Source: CAYHCE01 sp964355015 (GTDB taxonomy: Bacteria; Cyanobacteriota; Cyanobacteriia; PCC-6307; Cyanobiaceae). From it: 7,536 nucleotides of DNA. The notes under the pieces were generated by a model. The model was not told the origin of the DNA, ran no database searches, and saw only the letters and a list, made by a program, of their open reading frames with translations. The stretch covers positions 1 through 7,536 of the forward strand of contig CAYHCE010000073.1 in assembly GCA_964355015.1 (NCBI GenBank). Direction: 5' to 3'. The first letter of the stretch is position 1; every line of letters begins with the position of its first letter. The translations under genes were made by a program, and so were the position numbers. Of the stretch, positions 1 through 6,300 are shown in pieces.

Positions 1-242
1 CTTTCGATCAGCAGCAGGTCAGCAGGAGCTGCGAAGCTTGCTATGGCAACGGAGTTGTCCTCCACGTCGCGATGCCAACGCAGGCTCGCTTCTGGCTGGA
101 TCGTGATCCTGGAGGATTCGATTCTCAGGTTGTGACTTTCTCTCGGACGCAGACGAAGCGCATGGGAGCCGAGTTGAACACAGCCAGAGTAATTGTAGAC
201 GGTACGATGAACGATCTGATAGCGATTCATCAGCGCAAGTAG
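1..242 (+). CDS. 3' end of an unidentified gene (C-terminal 79 residues)
   Basis: The reading frame starting at base 3 is open from the window edge to a TAG at 240-242, giving 79 residues that end in IAIHQRK; the other two + frames close early. The start lies outside the window. Visible in the protein are a CxxC pair (SCEACYG) near the beginning of the visible part, a hydrophobic stretch VVLHVAMP, and a mixed, soluble-looking tail with no membrane segment. The CxxC could bind metal or form a disulphide, but this is only a guess. The gene converges on the GH13 gene, whose stop codon begins 6 bases after this one. I do not recognise the family. Composition (near 50% GC) matches the GH13 gene beside it. 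Confidence 0.6.
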   Translation, partial: FDQQQVSRSCEACYGNGVVLHVAMPTQARFWLDRDPGGFDSQVVTFSRTQTKRMGAELNTARVIVDGTMNDLIAIHQRK

Positions 243-256
243 ATGCCCCTACTGCG
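234..256. terminator. Imperfect hairpin covering both convergent stop codons
   Basis: The arms CGCAAGTAG (234-242) and CTACTGCG (249-256) pair around a six-base loop with one bulged base. The left arm ends in the TAG of the rightward gene and the right arm begins with the stop of the leftward gene. It could act as a compact two-way terminator, but there is no T-run on either side, so it may be chance or only mRNA 3'-end protection. Confidence 0.25.
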
Positions 257-2033
257 AGTAGATTGGAACACTATAGGGCGCAACGGATACTGGGGCATGA
301 AACGGAAGCCCGTCGCGGCTGCCTGGAACAGCCTCAGCGTCACCGCTGGAGTGCCCCTCGAAAATCTCGCTGTAACCATGCCAATCGCTATTGAAACGTA
401 GTTTCCAGGTACTGATGGCAGGAAAGCCCAAGACATAGCCATCCTGGGCCTCATGAAAGAAATTAGCGATCACAACAACATCATCCGCTGAGCCGCCCTT
501 GTCCCAGCGGTGAAAGGCCAGCACCTTTCGCTCCTCATGGAGATGATAAACCTGGGTGAACTGCCCACAGAGTCCACGGGAAACGCCCGCCTGGTTAAGT
601 CGGAGGCGGATCAGATCGCGATACAAGCGAACGATGCCGCGAAACTCATCACGCTGATCCCAGTCGACGGGAACCGTATCGCGGAACCAGGCACCCTCAA
701 GAAACTCCTGTCCCTGAAACAGCATGGGAATCCCCGGGGCCACAAAAACCATTGCAGCAGCCATGGTGGAGCGCTTCTGTGCATACCAGCCTGTGGGATC
801 ACCCGGGTTGACCTCCTGGGGGATCCGTGCCTGTCCATTGGCAACATCGTCATGGGATTCGCTATAGATCACTCGCTCGAATGCATCGTCATTGTAGCGA
901 TAAAGAATCGCATCGCGAATGCTCTCCAGGCAACGGCTTTCATCCTGTGGTGTGATGACCGCCTCACGGATCGGGCGAACGAAGTGGGGATCCCATTGCG
1001 ATCCAAAGCCTGCACCTCCGGCTCCAACATCCTTTGTAATCCAGTCATTGCTTTGCAGGTCTTCGGCAATTGTGATGCAGCGAGGGTGGTCCTGTGCCAC
1101 AGTTTCGTTAATGGCCTGGAGGATGCTCCAGCCATCCGGAAGTTCCTGGGTTCCGGATTCACCAGTGTTGCGAATGTAGAGAGTGCTGTCAAAACGAAGG
1201 CCATCGATATGGTATTCCTCCAGCCACATCCGCACGTTGTCGAGGATGTACTGTCGCACTTCGCCACGTCCGTAGTCAGGCCGCGTTTGCCCCCAGGGAG
1301 TCAGAGCGCGGTCATCGTTGTAGAAATAGATGCCGCCTTGTTCGTTCTCAGACCAACCATCGAATTGCCATAGATCGAGATCGCTGGGCCCAAAGTGATT
1401 GTAAACGGTATCCAGAATTACGGCAATTCCTGACTGATGTGCTCGTTTGATAAAACGCTTGAAGCCCAGGGAGCCGCCATAGTCGGAATCGACGGCAAAG
1501 ATGTGAGAAGGGTTGTATCCCCATGAACGCGTGCCTGCAAACTGGCCAACGGGCATGATCTGAATGGCATTGATGCCAAGACGCTTCAGGTGCTCCAGTC
1601 GAGCCGTGATTGAGATGAACTGACCTGGACGATTGGGATCATCATCATTGAAGGTGCCAACATGCAGTTCATAGATGACAAGCTGATTCCATTCGGCCAT
1701 GCAGAAGTCATCATCTTCCCAATCGTAACTGGGATCATGAACAATGGCATTGCCAACGGAGTTCGTGACTTCACGCGCATAGGGGTCAATTCGCTTGATT
1801 ACTCCCGCATCTGTAAGGAGCTGGTATTTGTATTGATCGCTCACTTTCGCGCCCGCGACATTGGCATACCAATAGCCACGCTCCTCCGGATTCATCGGAT
1901 CGGTGGCTCCATCCCAGTTGTTGAACGTTCCGATCACGGATACCTGCAGGGCGTGGGGGGCCCAGACTCGAAACGCCACGCCATCGGCATGGAGGATAGA
2001 GCCCAACCCTTGAAGAACTGGCTTCTCACCCAT
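249..2033 (-). CDS. GH13 alpha-glucan enzyme with CBM48 domain (branching enzyme / alpha-amylase type)
   Basis: This 594-residue protein is predicted to cleave or transfer alpha-1,4-glucan chains in the cytoplasm, in glycogen metabolism. An N-terminal CBM48-like domain (about residues 7-75, with VAFRVWAPHA and GTFNNWDG) is followed by a GH13 barrel. The four GH13 regions are all present: DTVYNH from D208, GLRFDSTLY with nucleophile D282, IAEDLQ with acid/base E324, and SHDD with H394/D395. A C-terminal beta domain follows. No frame damage is seen. I chose the ATG at 2033 because family proteins begin just before the GLGSILHADG-like segment. The frame can be extended to a TTG at 2147 (632 residues), but those 38 residues are low-complexity (Ala/Ser/Pro) and the TTG is a weak start. 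Cyanobacterial relatives are called both 1,4-alpha-glucan branching enzyme and alpha-amylase, and region II (RFDSTLYIRN) is not that of classical GlgB (typically RVDAV), so I withhold a symbol. Composition is clearly lower in GC than the genes to its right. Confidence 0.9.
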   Translation of the reverse strand: MGEKPVLQGLGSILHADGVAFRVWAPHALQVSVIGTFNNWDGATDPMNPEERGYWYANVAGAKVSDQYKYQLLTDAGVIKRIDPYAREVTNSVGNAIVHDPSYDWEDDDFCMAEWNQLVIYELHVGTFNDDDPNRPGQFISITARLEHLKRLGINAIQIMPVGQFAGTRSWGYNPSHIFAVDSDYGGSLGFKRFIKRAHQSGIAVILDTVYNHFGPSDLDLWQFDGWSENEQGGIYFYNDDRALTPWGQTRPDYGRGEVRQYILDNVRMWLEEYHIDGLRFDSTLYIRNTGESGTQELPDGWSILQAINETVAQDHPRCITIAEDLQSNDWITKDVGAGGAGFGSQWDPHFVRPIREAVITPQDESRCLESIRDAILYRYNDDAFERVIYSESHDDVANGQARIPQEVNPGDPTGWYAQKRSTMAAAMVFVAPGIPMLFQGQEFLEGAWFRDTVPVDWDQRDEFRGIVRLYRDLIRLRLNQAGVSRGLCGQFTQVYHLHEERKVLAFHRWDKGGSADDVVVIANFFHEAQDGYVLGFPAISTWKLRFNSDWHGYSEIFEGHSSGDAEAVPGSRDGLPFHAPVSVAPYSVPIYSQ

Positions 2034-2253
2034 GGCTAATTGGGAACCGCTTCGTTTTAAGCTATAATCTCCCAGCTCAGCAGAGGCAGGCGCAGTTGAT
2101 GCTGGAGGAGCAACAACTTTTAATCCCCTTGAGATGCTTTGCGGCAACTGTTGTTCCGTTCATTGCACTTCTCAGGGCGGGTTGGGGCGCAGCCTGTCAG
2201 GGTTTGTCAGATGCCGAGATGACTTGGATTCAATGGAACTGCAATGGGTGAGA

Positions 2254-2299
2254 ACTCTAGGGAGGGTCTGGATAACCAGGGAAGTTAATCACTCTAGGG
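2254..2299. repeat. Pair of 9-bp direct repeats ACTCTAGGG around 28 bp
   Basis: ACTCTAGGG occurs at 2254-2262 and again at 2291-2299. The second copy overlaps the premature stop of the phosphatase pseudogene, and the pair sits where composition changes from about 50% to about 70% GC. Nine bases is a common target-duplication length for some insertion sequences, so this could be the scar of a lost element, or a simple deletion or duplication footprint. No transposase or terminal inverted repeat is visible in the 28 bp between them. The rest of the spacer 2034-2253 shows no gene and no convincing promoter. Confidence 0.45.
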
Positions 2300-2721
2300 C
2301 TTGGGGGGGCAGGCGGCTCACCTGGAAGTCCTTGCGGAACGAATGGCCCTGCACCACGGTGTAGGGCAGCCCATGGGGCTTGGTGAGAAATGGCGCCCGG
2401 ATCCAGATCTGATCGTCGAAGGCCTGGCGCTCCAGCGGAACCCCAGGCCGCACCCCCGCCTGCACAAGCAGGCTGTTGTCGCGGCTGGCCGTGACCGGCA
2501 GCTGCTCGAACCTGTCCCTGCGCTCGCGAGCAAGGGGCAGGAGATCCGGGTCGCCGCCGTTCCAGCACCCTGCGATCGCCATCGGGCTCAGGGGCTCGAT
2601 CGAGCAGATCCCCCAGGAAGATCAGCTCCGCCCCTGTATCCAGGTGTGGGGTGAGCTCCTGCTCCAGCAGGGTGGCGCAACCATGCCCATCCCCGATCGC
2701 CACCGCATCAGCCCGGTTCAT
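2289..2721 (-). pseudogene. PPP-type metallophosphatase gene, broken by an out-of-frame deletion and 3' truncation
   Basis: Two frames together read as a calcineurin-like serine/threonine phosphatase. From the ATG at 2721, the first frame gives the N-terminal metal motifs IGDGHGC (residues 9-15) and FLGDLLDRAPEPDGDRRVLE (to residue 54, near 2560). Homology then jumps to a second frame, which gives NGGDPDLLPLARE, VQAGVRPGVPL, WIRAPFL and PYTVVQGHSF before a stop at 2289. Family members have roughly 45 residues between these halves, including the metal-binding GNHE motif; here they are absent, so the event is a deletion plus frameshift near 2555-2562. The usual IDTGA-type ending after the GH motif is also missing. 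The start overlaps the stop of the vWA gene (ATGA) and has a strong ribosome binding site, so the two were once translationally coupled. No active enzyme can be made. Family membership rests on motifs; the ancestral substrate is unknown. Confidence 0.85.
2572..2579. repeat. HIP1 octamer GCGATCGC (one of five)
   Basis: The octamer is highly over-represented in many cyanobacterial genomes. I find it here and at 3546-3553, 5940-5947, 7239-7246 and 7515-7522. None falls in the GH13 gene. At this window's composition, about 0.2 copies would be expected by chance, so the count supports a cyanobacterial origin. This copy lies about 10 bp from the deletion junction in the phosphatase pseudogene. Confidence 0.8.
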
Positions 2722-3721
2722 CGTCCCCCCTCCCAGACGTTGAGGCGGGAGCGCTGGGAGTCGCGGCTCAGGCGCTTGCGGCTGAGTCCGGGATCGCTCT
2801 CCAGCAGTGTCATTTGCTCGCTGAGCCGATCCAGCTCCCGGGTGAGTGTCGGGCTCGACGGCATCGCCATCAGCTGGCTGTGCAGCTTGCCCAGGCTGGC
2901 CCCTGCCAGGAGCAGATCACCCCGATCAAGTTCCTCGATCACGCGCTTGCGCTCGCGGTGGCCTAGCAGCTGGCTGAGCTCTTCGCTTGCCAGCACTGGC
3001 AGGTGCAGATGCCAGATCAGCCTCTGGCGTTCGCTGCTGCCGGGGCCATCCCAGGCCAGCCGCAGGCTGAGGTGCTGGTGCTTGCCGCGCAGGCCGAGGC
3101 TCACCCGCCGCCCGAAGGTGGTGGCCAGGCCCTGGAGTTCGGACGCGTAGAGATCCGCCAGCTGGCTGGGGGTCTCGATCTGGGCCAGGGTGCCGTCGCC
3201 CGCCGCGGCCATCGCTCCCATCAGGTCTTCATCGAAGTCGGCCCCCAGGCCGAAGGCACTGGTGCTGATGCTGCGCTGGTTGAGGCCCGCCACCTTGGCG
3301 GCGATCTGTGCCTGCTCGGTGAGGGCCTGATTGGCCTGGCCTTCGGAGAGCAGCAGCACCCGGTTCAGGTGGGTGGGATCGAGGTGCTTGGCCACCTGGG
3401 TGGCCCCCGCCCGCCAGCCATCGAAGAGCGCCGTGCAGCCGCCGCTGTGGATCGTGTTGATCGCGGCGATGATGGGCTGGGGATCGGTTACGGGCGTGGA
3501 GGGCACGACGATCCGCACCTCGTCATCGAAGCTGACGATGGCGAGGCGATCGCGGCTGGTGAGTTCGCCCGCCAGGAAGCGGGCGGCCTTGCGGGCGTAG
3601 CTGAGCTTGGTGCCGCCCATCGAACCGGAGCGGCGATCGTGAGCAGCAGATCGAGGCGGGACGGCCGATCGGAAGCCACCGCCGGCCGCAGGGGCCGGAA
3701 GCCCAGGTTGGGCTGGGTCAT
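2718..3721 (-). pseudogene. vWA-domain protein gene, broken by an out-of-frame deletion at the MIDAS motif
   Basis: The frame from the ATG at 3721 gives MTQPNLGFRPLRPA, then SRLDLLLTI (to residue 29, 3635). A second frame continues the homology as RSGSMGGTKLSYARKAARFLAGEL and runs 300 residues to the TGA at 2718-2720. In intact relatives, a first beta strand and an Asp (D-x-S-G-S) stand between these parts; they are deleted here, so both the reading frame and the first metal ligand of the MIDAS site are lost. Further along, CTALFDG keeps the MIDAS threonine, but the usual Asp of the LL(S/T)DG motif reads LLSEG (E93 counted from the ATG at 3620). The FGLGADFDEDLM and DGTLAQIETP segments match the end of a typical bacterial vWA domain; the remaining 150 residues are an alpha/beta tail of unknown role. 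Reinitiation at 3620 could make a 300-residue remnant, but it would lack strand 1 and the MIDAS Asp. The gene lies 30 bp downstream of the MerR gene. Confidence 0.85.
2729..2733 (-). promoter_or_regulatory. Shine-Dalgarno of the phosphatase pseudogene
   Basis: A GGAGG core inside a purine run (2725-2734) lies 7 bases upstream of the ATG at 2721, within the last codons of the vWA gene. It fixes the phosphatase start and shows that the downstream gene was built to be translated from the shared transcript. It is the clearest ribosome binding site in the window. Confidence 0.7.
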
Positions 3722-3751
3722 GGAAAGGTCAGGCGGTGGTACGGAAAGGGC

Positions 3752-4408
3752 TCAGATCGAGGCGTCATCGAGCTGGTCGCTGAGGCGTTCGAGCAGGTGC
3801 TGGAGCCACAGCTGGCGGCGGCAGCCGGCAGTCGGAACGGAAACCGAATCGCGCAGGTGCAGTTCGATGCCGGGGGCGAGGGAGAAGCGATGCCAGCGGC
3901 TGGCGCCGTCGCTGCCGCGGGAAGGGGAACGGGAGTGAGTGGAAAGAGGTGTGCTGAGCATCCCCAGGACGGGGCTGATCGCGGCCTTTCTTGCTGCGAA
4001 GAACGAACGCTCGCCCGGCTCCGAGTCGAGCCTCTCGGTGGGGGCCTGGAGGTCCCGCAGGTAGTCGAGAGCTGGACTGGACTCAGCGGCAGCGCTGGCC
4101 GCCGTTCCTTCCCCATCGAGCTGCTCCAGCTGATGCTCCAGATCGGCGTCGGCCAGAACGCAGAGGGGAGCAATGGCGGAGAGGCTGAGGCCACGCCGGG
4201 CCAGGGCGCGCACCAGCAGCAGTTGCACCAGGTGCCTGTGGCCGTAGACGGCACTGCGGCCTTCCTTGCCGGGGCGATCGATCAGCCCCTGGGTGGCATA
4301 GAGCCGCACGGTGCGGGGTGAGATCACCTCGCCCAGCAGTTCGCCGGCGGCAACGAGGAGGTCCTCGAGGCCGTAGAGGGCGTCAGCGGGAGCCGGGACC
4401 TTAACCAT
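3752..4408 (-). CDS. MerR-family transcriptional regulator
   Basis: This 218-residue protein has a MerR-type winged helix-turn-helix: PRTVRLYATQGLIDRP (residues 31-46) is the recognition segment, RSAVYGHRHLVQLLLVRALARRGLSLSAI (51-79) the wing and following helices. Residues 80-135 are Ala/Glu-rich and may form the dimer helix; the C-terminal part (about 140-218) contains LAPGIELHL and a WLQHLLERL helix and would be the effector or partner domain. There are no Cys pairs of the kind seen in metal-sensing MerR proteins (only C83 and C196), so a metal ligand is not indicated. I chose the ATG at 4408; a GTG at 4462 would add 18 residues, but the likely promoter lies inside that extension. It is the first gene of a leftward set with the vWA and phosphatase pseudogenes and is the only member still open. 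It probably controlled that operon and itself. Confidence 0.85.
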   Translation of the reverse strand: MVKVPAPADALYGLEDLLVAAGELLGEVISPRTVRLYATQGLIDRPGKEGRSAVYGHRHLVQLLLVRALARRGLSLSAIAPLCVLADADLEHQLEQLDGEGTAASAAAESSPALDYLRDLQAPTERLDSEPGERSFFAARKAAISPVLGMLSTPLSTHSRSPSRGSDGASRWHRFSLAPGIELHLRDSVSVPTAGCRRQLWLQHLLERLSDQLDDASI

Positions 4409-4414
4409 CAGCCA

Positions 4415-4443
4415 AGCATGAGCACTTGCAGTGCGGGTGTCAA
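4415..4443 (-). promoter_or_regulatory. Candidate MerR-type promoter with dyad in the spacer
   Basis: On the minus strand a perfect -35 box TTGACA (4443-4438) is followed 17 bases later by CATGCT (4420-4415), a poor -10 (3 of 6). The spacer contains a perfect inverted repeat, GCACT-N3-AGTGC (4422-4434). An operator between -35 and -10 is the classic MerR-family layout, so this may be an autoregulated promoter, although the classic spacer is 19-20 bases, where no good -10 is seen. Transcription would begin at or within a few bases of the ATG at 4408, giving a leaderless mRNA. Confidence 0.4.
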
Positions 4444-4612
4444 GCGTTTCGGTTGGATTCACGGCTGCGGCATCGGCGCCCCACCGCCATCGATCGCCCC
4501 TGCCCAGGCCACTCCCGCCCGCTCGGATCCGATCGCCTGCTGGCGGTTCGGGCCTCCCTCAGCGAGCCACTGGGTGTCCTGGGTCCCGTGGGGGAGCATC
4601 GCTCCGGTGTTC

Positions 4613-5036
4613 ATGAACACGTTGATGCAGGCCGAGCTGGAGCGCTTCCGTTCGATCCTGAAGGGCACGGCCCGCCGGCGCGACCATTCCCTGCCCTGGG
4701 TACTGGTCCTCGGCGTGGTGGCCGCCATCACCCTGACCTCCCCCACCAGCCTCGACGGCCTCAACGGGGCCGTGGCGGGCGGGGCTGATCGGGTTCAGGC
4801 GCCAGGGCCTTCGGGACTACGGCGCCCTGGCGGCTGCAGACCTCCTGGAGGCCCCGGAGCCGGGCCCGATTGCGGAAACGGCCGCGATCAACAACGCTGT
4901 CGGCGCCACCCGTTCCACCCCGGTCAACCTGCCGGCGCTGCTCGAGATCGGCCACGCCCTGCTCTTACGAGACTGTGCCGCCTGCCTGGGCCAGGACAGG
5001 GGCCATTGGCTGGCCGGATCGGAGCGAACACCCTGA
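4613..5036 (+). pseudogene. Small membrane-protein gene with a one-base frameshift
   Basis: The first frame starts at ATG 4613 (a second in-frame ATG is at 4625) and gives a charged helix (AELERFRSILKGTARRR) followed by a membrane segment WVLVLGVVAAITLT (residues 29-42) and a second hydrophobic, Gly/Ala-rich stretch. It stays coding-like only to GGGG at 4781-4784. Skipping one G moves to another frame that continues LIGFRRQGLRDYGALAAADLLEAPEP and NNAVGATRSTPVNLPALLEIG to a TGA at 5034. Joined, the protein would be 140 residues. Both halves have about 85-95% G or C at the third codon position, and the high-GC3 frame switches at this point, which is the main reason for calling a frameshift. Left alone, the first frame runs to 5137 through an unlikely Gly/Pro/Arg-rich tail. 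I do not recognise the family. It is divergent from the MerR gene, about 200 bp away, and that spacer holds no other gene. A sequencing error in the G-run is possible. Confidence 0.6.
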
Positions 5037-5072
5037 TGGCTCTGGCCGTTGGCCTGAAGCAAGGCAACGCCC

Positions 5073-6001
5073 CTATCGGGGGAAAGGGAACTGAAACTGT
5101 GCCCTCAGGCTCCAGTCTCCAGCACCATCCGGTTTGACCACATTCCAGAAGGCCTGCACTGATGCGTTCACTTTCTGATCGCCGATCGCGAACACCCGGC
5201 CGAACCCTCCACCGATCGGTACTGTCCATGGCTCGTCACCATCGGGGGCTTCCCAGTTGGCGGTGATGATCGGCGCACTCACCAGGTACCAGCCATGGGA
5301 GAGGTTTTAGTTCAGGAACGGTTAACCAGCATCTGATTGACGTTCTCCCGCTCACTCGATCCGGCAAAGGACCAGACATTGTTGCCGACGGCCCCGAATA
5401 CCATGCGCTTGGTGGTGACCACCACCACCGCGGCTGGCCCGGCACTCCATTTCCCCTGACCCAAGACCTCTTGGGTCGCCGTCGGTAGGACGAAGGTGGG
5501 GCCCACGCCCCAGGTGATCTTACTTCTGGTTCGCGGGCTGAAATAGAACTGGGGGTTGATGTCACCCATGCCGAATAGGCGCTCTCGTCCAGCGGGCGAA
5601 GTGGGTTGATTGATAACGGGAATGATGGTGCGGGTGATCAGCAGTAGATCCTTGCCGAGCGGCACCGGAATCACGGGTTGAATGTTGAGCACATTCAAGC
5701 TGCGCTCTCCCTGCGGACCAACGCCGAAAATGGTGTTGTTCTGAAAGGGCAGGCTGATCAGGTTGGCGATCGGGTTCTGTGCGGCTTTGGCAAGTTCCGC
5801 CGTGGCTTCCTCTTCGCTGGGCCCGCCACTCGTGGGTGGGGTCGCTGGGTCGCTCTGGGGCTCGGCCTGGGCCGTGATCACAAGGCCTGAATCCTTCTCG
5901 AGGGTCAGGGGCTGGCGCAGGTTCGCCGGGAGGGGGCTGGCGATCGCTGCAGGCGTGAGCGCCCAGGCCAGCAGCAGCATCCAGGGCCTGGTGAACGACA
6001 T
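5073..6001 (-). pseudogene. Outer-membrane beta-barrel-like protein gene ('neuromedin U'/transporter family), frameshift plus nonsense
   Basis: The ATG at 6001 begins a signal peptide (MSFTRPWMLLLAWALTPAAIA), then an acidic Pro/Ser linker and a barrel-like region with family landmarks: NPIANLISLPFQNN (76-89), VLNIQPVIPVPLG, GMGDINPQFYFSP (144-156), WGVGPTFVLPTAT and GQGKWSAGPAAV. The frame ends at a TGA (5312-5314) after VNQMLV. Homology resumes one frame over as PFLN-stop-NLSHGWYLVSAPIITANWEA and continues to WSLRAQFQFPFPR at 5073. Restoring one C at about 5323 (GTTAACCG to GTTCAACCG) rejoins the frame as VQPFLN, but a TAA at 5307-5309, where the family would have Tyr, still interrupts it. 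So there are two independent lesions. Intact relatives, common in cyanobacteria and proteobacteria and sometimes mislabelled neuromedin U, are predicted outer-membrane proteins of unproven function. An alternative start is the ATG at 6031. A truncated, unfoldable barrel is the likely product, if any. Confidence 0.85.
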
Positions 6002-6015
6002 TTCTACCTGGACTG

Positions 6016-6300
6016 ATGGGGGCTTCTTCATCCGAGCCTGTACGAATATCAATCGACTTCAATCATGGGAGTTGCTTTGTATCTTGGAGTACAGCGGAAG
6101 AATCTCGTTTCGGTCTAACGCCTTTACGCTGCAGGCATGAACACACGAACGGTTCAGGTGTAGACATTCCGGCCATTGCCGCATTTGAACATGGAAATGA
6201 CCTTTGGATTGGAGGTTTCAAGGTGGCTCGCGTTGAGTTTGGGCCGCAAACTATGGGATTTGTAGAGCTAGCGGCCGATTCGGAGCAACGACTTTCTTGA
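6016..6300 (+). CDS. Possible small hypothetical protein (94 residues)
   Basis: An ATG at 6016 opens a 94-codon frame ending at TGA 6298-6300. The protein is soluble-looking, with FVSWSTAEESRFGLTPLRC, a His/Cys-containing patch (CRHEH) and a hydrophobic/beta-rich end DLWIGGFKVARVEF. Codon choice is unbiased and GC is near 48%, unlike the GC-rich genes on both sides, so it may be acquired DNA, a remnant, or an accidental open frame. No ribosome binding site is evident. It starts 15 bp from the start of the outer-membrane pseudogene, in the divergent direction. I recognise no family; a faint likeness to the WS-DGHxSRF segment of DUF971-type domains is too weak to use. Confidence 0.35.
   Translation: MGASSSEPVRISIDFNHGSCFVSWSTAEESRFGLTPLRCRHEHTNGSGVDIPAIAAFEHGNDLWIGGFKVARVEFGPQTMGFVELAADSEQRLS

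Noticed and set aside
510..1373. Plus-strand open frame of 287 codons
   Set aside because: It lies opposite the GH13 gene, whose catalytic motifs are unmistakable; the plus-strand translation has no recognisable domain.
2045..2075. TATAGC-like -10 upstream of the GH13 start (minus strand)
   Set aside because: No acceptable -35 lies at the right distance, so it cannot be supported as a promoter.
2257..2721. Reading the phosphatase region as an intact 154-residue protein
   Set aside because: After residue 54 the frame becomes Pro/Gly/Arg-rich nonsense, while true phosphatase motifs continue in the neighbouring frame.
3003..3938. Plus-strand open frame of 311 codons
   Set aside because: It is antisense to the vWA pseudogene and MerR gene; its Gly/Ala/Arg-rich product is a typical shadow in high-GC DNA.
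4409..4462. GTG start that would lengthen the MerR protein by 18 residues
   Set aside because: The added segment contains the probable TTGACA and dyad, and the ATG at 4408 gives a family-like N-terminus. It remains possible.
4418..4612. Upstream coding extension of the membrane-protein frame
   Set aside because: The 65 codons before ATG 4613 are Pro/Ser/Ala-rich with no homology-like features and overlap the MerR promoter region.
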